This document shows, piece by piece, positions 60,012-64,000 of a stretch of DNA of 64,000 bases. Positions within the stretch are counted from its first letter, which is position 1. Each line of letters opens with the position of its first letter. A program made the position numbers and the translations under genes. Source of the DNA: Lysobacter arvi (GTDB lineage Bacteria > Pseudomonadota > Gammaproteobacteria > Xanthomonadales > Xanthomonadaceae). Below the pieces are notes generated by a model. It did not search any database and was not told where the DNA came from. It saw nothing but the letters and a program-made list of their open reading frames with translations. Location of the stretch: assembly GCA_031216755.1 (NCBI GenBank), contig JARUHG010000001.1:62001-126000 (forward strand), given 5' to 3'.

Positions 60012-61844
60012 TTGCGCGCAGTGCTTATGGCTGCCGGTATCGCCGTGATGGCACTGGCCGCAGGATGCTCACGCGATGCGTCCTCGCCCAAGGGCGAAGG
60101 CAGGCCGGCGCACACGCCCATCGTCACGATCAGCGCGGACCAGGCGGTGTCGCCGGTGCCGCCGTGGCGCATGCCGTCCGTGCAGGTGACCGACGACAAC
60201 GTCGCCGAACGCAAGGAGCAGGCCGCGCAGGCGCTGGCACGCGGGCGGTTGTTCGGCGGCCCCGACGACGCGATCCCGTTGTACTACGCGCTGCGCCGGT
60301 TCGATCCCGAGGATGCGGTGGCCAACGCGGGTTTCGACCGCTCGATCAGGCGGCTCATCGTCAGCGGCGACGAAGCCCTGGCGCAGCTCGACCGGGATCC
60401 GCTCTCGTTGCGCCGGGCTCACGAGATCGCCGCCGTGGCACGCGCCGTCGCGCCGGCCAACGTGGACATCGTCGAATACCTCGCGCGGCTCGATCGCGCC
60501 GACGAGGCGCAGGAAGCCAACCGCCTGGGCGAGGAAGCCCTCAATGCGGGGCGGCTCGGGGTCGCGGGCGAACCGGGACAGGCCCTGGCGCAGTTCCGCC
60601 GGGCGCTGGAGTTGCGGCCGAACGACATGCGCGCCAATCAGGGCATCGCCGCGGTCGAGAGTGCGATGATCCGCCGCGCCGAGCTCGCTGCCGAACGCGA
60701 CGATTACGCGTCGGCCGAGCGGGAACTCGACGCCGCCGCGAAGGTGCGCCCGCCCGCGCCAAGCGTGGACGACGCGCGCGCGCGGTTGGCGATGCAGCGC
60801 ATCGTGCGCGTCAATGCCCTGCGCGACGCCGGACTGTCGGCGCTCATGCGACAGGGGGGCATCGACGAGGCGCGGCGTCACCTGGCCGTGATGCTGCGCA
60901 TCGCGCCGACCGGCGATCCGGCGACGCGCGAGCTACGCGAGCGCATCGACCTGGCCACGCACTACGGCCTGTTCCGGCCCGGCCAGGTGTTCACCGATGC
61001 CATGCAGGGTGCCATTCGCGGGCCGCAGATGGTGGTTGTTCCGCACGGCGCGTTCCGCATGGGCTCGGAGGAAAACGAAGGCCAGGAATCCGAGCGTCCG
61101 GCGCGCAACATCCGCTTCGACCGCGGCTTCGCGATGTCGCGCACGGAGATCACGGTTGGCGAGTTCCGCCGTTTCATGCAGGCCACCCGGCATCGGGCCC
61201 GCGCCAGCCGCCGGGGGTATTCCACCGCCTACGACGAGCGCAGCGGCAACCTCGTGCGTCGGGGCAACGTCGATTGGCAGTCGGATTACACCGGCAGGCC
61301 GGCTCGCGACAACATGCCGGTGATCCACGTCAGCGCCAAGGACGCGATCGCGTACGCGGAATGGCTGTCGGCGCAGACGGGCCAGCGGTATCGCCTGCCG
61401 AGCGAGGCGGAATTCGAGTACGCGTTGCGTGCGGGCAGTCGGGGCCGGTACCCGTGGGGCGATGGCGTTCCGCCGTCGCGTGCTGGCAATTTCACCGGCG
61501 CGGCGGACGTCTCGCCGAGCGGGCGCCGCTGGCGCAATGCGTTCCCGGGCTACGGCGACGGCGCGTGGGGGCCGGGCCCGGTCGCAAGTTATCGACCCAA
61601 TGCGTGGGGCCTGCACGACATGGCCGGCAACGTGAGCGAGTGGGTCGCCGACTGCTGGCACGACACGTTCCGGCGCGCCCCGCGCGGCGGCGAGGCCTGG
61701 ATCAATCCCGGTTGCCGTTCCAGGGTGATACGCGGTGGGTCCTGGGCCAGCGCACCGGAAGAATTGCGTTCGGCCTGGCGGCAGGGCAGTGACGCCAACA
61801 ACACGACCGCGCGGATAGGGTTCCGGGTAGTGCGCGACATCTGA
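60012..61844 (+). CDS. SUMF1/formylglycine-generating-enzyme-like lipoprotein with TPR region
   Basis: About 610 residues. The best start is TTG 60012: it follows a perfect GAGGAGG and begins the signal MRAVLMAAGIAVMALAAGCS with lipobox AAGC. Upstream GTG 59940 or ATG 59955 would lengthen the n-region without a good site. Residues ~60-320 are helical TPR-like repeats (GQALAQFRRALELRPNDMRA). The C-terminal ~270 residues are an FGE-sulfatase domain: VVVPHGAFRMGSEENEGQES, RTEITVGEFRRFMQATRH, RLPSEAEFEYALRAGSRGRY, LHDMAGNVSEWVADCW and VIRGGSWASAP. Most such periplasmic proteins are not true formylglycine enzymes and bind or scaffold instead. Confidence 0.9.
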   Translation: MRAVLMAAGIAVMALAAGCSRDASSPKGEGRPAHTPIVTISADQAVSPVPPWRMPSVQVTDDNVAERKEQAAQALARGRLFGGPDDAIPLYYALRRFDPEDAVANAGFDRSIRRLIVSGDEALAQLDRDPLSLRRAHEIAAVARAVAPANVDIVEYLARLDRADEAQEANRLGEEALNAGRLGVAGEPGQALAQFRRALELRPNDMRANQGIAAVESAMIRRAELAAERDDYASAERELDAAAKVRPPAPSVDDARARLAMQRIVRVNALRDAGLSALMRQGGIDEARRHLAVMLRIAPTGDPATRELRERIDLATHYGLFRPGQVFTDAMQGAIRGPQMVVVPHGAFRMGSEENEGQESERPARNIRFDRGFAMSRTEITVGEFRRFMQATRHRARASRRGYSTAYDERSGNLVRRGNVDWQSDYTGRPARDNMPVIHVSAKDAIAYAEWLSAQTGQRYRLPSEAEFEYALRAGSRGRYPWGDGVPPSRAGNFTGAADVSPSGRRWRNAFPGYGDGAWGPGPVASYRPNAWGLHDMAGNVSEWVADCWHDTFRRAPRGGEAWINPGCRSRVIRGGSWASAPEELRSAWRQGSDANNTTARIGFRVVRDI

Positions 61845-61898
61845 GCATCGCTCTGGTCGCGTCGCGACCCCACACTTGCCAGGGATGGAGTCGAGGAG

Positions 61899-62852
61899 AT
61901 GCAGATGAGGACTGACCCCTTCGGCGGTGCGCGGCAACCGGGCCGGGCTCGCCGTGGCTTTGGCGGGATCCGCTGGTGGATCCTGATCCTGTTCGCCGGA
62001 TACGCGGCGTGGCAGTGGTTCGGCAACGCGCGCGTGGACCCGTACACGGGCGAGAAGGCCCACTACGGCACCACCGCGGACGAAGAAGTGCAGCTGGGCG
62101 CGCAGGCGTTCCAGCAGGTGCTGGGCGATGCCAACGCGCAGGGCGCGCTGCTGCCGGCCGATTCGCAGGCCAGCGTGCAGATCCGGCAGATCGCCCAACG
62201 GCTGATCCAGCGCGTGCCGGAAGTGACCGCGACGCTCGCGGCCCAGAACCAGCAGCAGACGCCCACCGAACACCAGCAGTTCCAGTGGGACGTCGCGGTG
62301 ATCCAGTCCGACCAGGCGAATGCGTTCTGCCTGCCCGGCGGCAAGATGGCGGTCTATACCGGGCTGATCCCCATCGCGCAGAACGCCGACGCGATGGCGG
62401 TGGTGATGGGGCACGAGATCGCCCACGCGCTGCTGCGGCATGGCAGCCAGCGCATGGCCCAGCAGAAGCTGGTGCAGATGGGGCAGATGGCGGCCGGCAT
62501 GGCGATCGGCGGCATGGATCCGCAACAGCAGCAGGCGGTCATGGCCGCGCTCGGTGCGGGCGCGCAGTACGGGTTCATCCTGCCGTACGGCCGCAATCAC
62601 GAAACGCAGGCGGACAAGGTGGGCCTGATGCTCGCCGCGGCCGCGTGCTACGACCCGCAGGCGGCGATCCCGCTGTGGGAACGCATGTCGGAACTGGGGG
62701 GCGGCGAGCGTCCGCCGGAATTCGCATCGACGCATCCGGACCCGGCCAACCGCATCCAGGTGCTGCAGTCCCTCATGCCCCAGGCGGAGCAATTCCGGGC
62801 GCAGTTCTGCGGAGCGGGGAACGCGGCGACAGGGGCAACTGCAGCGCGCTGA
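61899..62852 (+). CDS. M48-family zinc metalloprotease (membrane-anchored, periplasmic)
   Basis: 317 residues. One N-terminal membrane helix (IRWWILILFAGYAAWQWFG), then the peptidase domain with AFCLPGGKMAVYTGLI, the zinc-binding VVMGHEIAHALLRHGS (His, His, Glu) and the third ligand in RNHETQADKVGLMLAA. STHPDPANRIQVLQSL is the conserved end of the Ste24/BepA-like group. It probably degrades or refolds envelope proteins in the periplasm. It begins 55 bases after the preceding lipoprotein gene. Confidence 0.93.
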   Translation: MQMRTDPFGGARQPGRARRGFGGIRWWILILFAGYAAWQWFGNARVDPYTGEKAHYGTTADEEVQLGAQAFQQVLGDANAQGALLPADSQASVQIRQIAQRLIQRVPEVTATLAAQNQQQTPTEHQQFQWDVAVIQSDQANAFCLPGGKMAVYTGLIPIAQNADAMAVVMGHEIAHALLRHGSQRMAQQKLVQMGQMAAGMAIGGMDPQQQQAVMAALGAGAQYGFILPYGRNHETQADKVGLMLAAAACYDPQAAIPLWERMSELGGGERPPEFASTHPDPANRIQVLQSLMPQAEQFRAQFCGAGNAATGATAAR

Positions 62853-62879
62853 GTCGATGGCCTCAGCCTGGACGTCGTC

Positions 62880-63038
62880 GTCCCGGCGAAAGCCGGGACC
62901 CATGCGGGGAGGGGTGGAAGTCGTCTTTGCGTTCGTGAATCAGGGCGCGTGAGACAAACCTGGGCGCGCTTCGCTTACCCGAGCTACTACGGCGGTGCGC
63001 GGCCGCGCTTCGAGCCTGGGTCCCGGCTTCCGCCGGGA
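62880..63038. repeat. Pair of inverted REP-type palindromes
   Basis: GTCCCGGCGAAAGCCGGGAC at 62880-62899 and, in the opposite orientation, TCCCGGCTTCCGCCGGGA at 63021-63038. Both share the GTCATCCCGGCGNAAGCCGGGA-type core common in intergenic DNA of many Proteobacteria. The inverted pair with ~120 bases between resembles a REPIN. The 242-base gap holds no gene. Confidence 0.7.
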
Positions 63039-63061
63039 TGACGGGTCAAGGAATGCTCTTC

Positions 63062-63089
63062 CGAATCCCGAATCCCGAATCCCGAATCC
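63062..63089. repeat. Tandem heptamer CGAATCC x4
   Basis: Four perfect copies of CGAATCC, just outside the phaR stop. It matches the looser repeats near 5393-5424. Confidence 0.8.
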
Positions 63090-63093
63090 GCCC

Positions 63094-63585
63094 TCAGCGC
63101 TTCTGCTCGCCGCCCTTCGCCTTCGGCGGCGGGGTGGTGCTCTGGCCGACGTTGCCGGACAGGTTGCGCTGGAACTCGTTCCACATCTGCAGATTACGCT
63201 CGGTGAGCTGGTTCATCAGCGCCCACGGCGTCTGGCCGAGGATGCCGCCCATCTGGTTGCGGAACTGCTGCTGCTGATCCAGAAACACCTGCATCGAGCG
63301 CTCCAGGTAACTGCCCATGAAGCCCTGCAGCGAATCGCCGTAGAAACGGATGATCTGGCTCAGCAACTGGGTCGACAGGACCGGTTCGCCGTCCTGCTCG
63401 TGCTCGGCGATGATCTGCAGCAGCACCTGGCGGGTGAGGTCTTCGCCGCTGCGGGCGTCGCGGACCTCGAATTCCTCGCCGTCGACGATGAGCTGTCGAA
63501 CGTCCTCGATGGTGATGTAGCTCGAAATCTCGGTGTCGTAGAGCCGTCGGTTCGGATACTTCTTGATGACGCGCATCGAGGCCAT
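63094..63585 (-). CDS. phaR: Polyhydroxyalkanoate synthesis repressor PhaR
   Basis: 163 residues. PhaR binds DNA and polyhydroxyalkanoate granules and represses phasin and PHA genes. The N-terminal DNA-binding domain is unmistakable: RVIKKYPNRRLYDTEISSYI followed by LIVDGEEFEVRDARSGEDLT. The middle helical accumulation-regulator region (RFYGDSLQGFMGSYLERSMQ; QQQQFRNQMGGILGQTPWAL) is intact; the Lys-rich tail ends PKAKGGEQKR. Its neighbour at the right edge is phaB, supporting a PHA role. Confidence 0.95.
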   Translation of the reverse strand: MASMRVIKKYPNRRLYDTEISSYITIEDVRQLIVDGEEFEVRDARSGEDLTRQVLLQIIAEHEQDGEPVLSTQLLSQIIRFYGDSLQGFMGSYLERSMQVFLDQQQQFRNQMGGILGQTPWALMNQLTERNLQMWNEFQRNLSGNVGQSTTPPPKAKGGEQKR

Positions 63586-63758
63586 GGAGCTTCGGCTCTA
63601 AATCGTGATGCTTCGCAGCATGGCGCAGCCCGGCGGGCCTTGCAACTGTCGCCGGGCACGGTCGGCGCGGGCGGGCGGCGTGAATGGGGAACACACCGGG
63701 GCGCATGGCAACGGCCGCTAAACCGGCCCGATGATGCAACCGATCGGAGCGGCCGCCG

Positions 63759-64000
63759 TCACCAGCCCATGTGGTGGCCGCCGTTGATGTCCAGGTTCGA
63801 GCCGGTGATCCACGCCGCTTCCTCGGCGACGAGGAACGACACCGCGTAAGCGATTTCGTCCGGGGTTCCGAGCCGGCCGGTGGGGATTTCCGCGACGATC
63901 TTCGCGCGCACGTCTTCCGGCACCGCCATCACCATGTCGGTGGCGACATAGCCCGGCGACACCGTGTTGACGGTGATGCCGAAGCGGGCGTTCTCGCGCG
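63759..64000 (-). CDS. phaB: Acetoacetyl-CoA reductase (SDR), C-terminal part (cut by window edge)
   Basis: About 80 C-terminal codons of a short-chain dehydrogenase; the 5' part lies beyond the right edge. The visible sequence includes ITVNTVSPGYVATDMV, then RLGTPDEIAYAVSFL and WITGSNLDINGGHHMGW, the typical end of PhaB, which reduces acetoacetyl-CoA to (R)-3-hydroxybutyryl-CoA with NADPH in polyhydroxybutyrate synthesis. Adjacent phaR supports the specific call; another SDR cannot be fully excluded without the N-terminus. Confidence 0.85.
   Translation of the reverse strand, partial: RENARFGITVNTVSPGYVATDMVMAVPEDVRAKIVAEIPTGRLGTPDEIAYAVSFLVAEEAAWITGSNLDINGGHHMGW

Overview
The window looks like chromosome of a high-G+C gammaproteobacterium, most likely Xanthomonadaceae and close to Lysobacter. 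I infer this from protein families, codon use and gene content (Oar-type TonB receptor, muropeptide enzymes, PhaR/PhaB, REP-type palindromes), not from a database match. Both ends cut genes: xseA at the left and phaB at the right.

Left part (1-7.2 kb) is housekeeping: xseA (partial), ispG overlapping a PAP2 phosphatase, then a minus-strand run pyrD-murB-EamA transporter, an ALDH7-type aldehyde dehydrogenase and tRNA-Arg(CCT).

From 7.3 to 22.4 kb lies a coherent peptidoglycan-peptide locus. Two divergent arms share an AT-rich promoter region near 13.06-13.13 kb. The minus arm holds a three-domain NlpC/P60 endopeptidase, an L-Ala-D/L-Glu-type epimerase, a MurR/RpiR regulator, a YkuD-like L,D-transpeptidase and a dicarboxylate/amino-acid symporter. 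The plus arm holds a transglutaminase-like protein, a large TonB-dependent receptor followed by a strong terminator, a LysA-type diaminopimelate decarboxylase, a serine hydrolase and a VanX-type D-Ala-D-Ala dipeptidase; a second serine hydrolase faces them. Together they could import and dismantle foreign murein stem peptides to alanine, glutamate and lysine, a sensible trait for a bacteriolytic organism.

From 23,090 to 57,651 lies what I read as a 34.6-kb genomic island. It is bounded by a 48-bp exact direct repeat of the 3' part of tRNA-Ala(CGC); the intact tRNA is at the right end and a 3' fragment, still followed by its own terminator-like hairpin, is at the left end. No integrase remains. 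Inside is a nearly unbroken plus-strand run: a 1.2-kaa IPT/TIG-like protein, two tandem glycine-rich paralogues, a 2158-residue beta-helix/Ig/FN3 giant, an Rhs protein with a Sec signal peptide and a Tae4-like amidase tip, a periplasmic candidate immunity protein, an orphan fragment of a second amidase tip, a 1285-residue Ig-like protein, then a complete type II secretion/type IV pilus hybrid (pseudopilin, GspF, GspE, PilM/N/O/P-like proteins, a secretin with TPR and cohesin-like domains, three more pseudopilins). A rhodanese-like protein lacking the catalytic Cys closes it. The linkage suggests that the giant surface proteins and the Rhs toxin are cargo of the adjacent secretion machine. This is the best candidate here for an undescribed system.

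The right flank (57.6-64 kb) is ordinary chromosome: tRNA-Ala, ppk2, rnd, a formylglycine-generating-enzyme-like lipoprotein, an M48 metalloprotease, a REP pair, phaR and phaB (partial).
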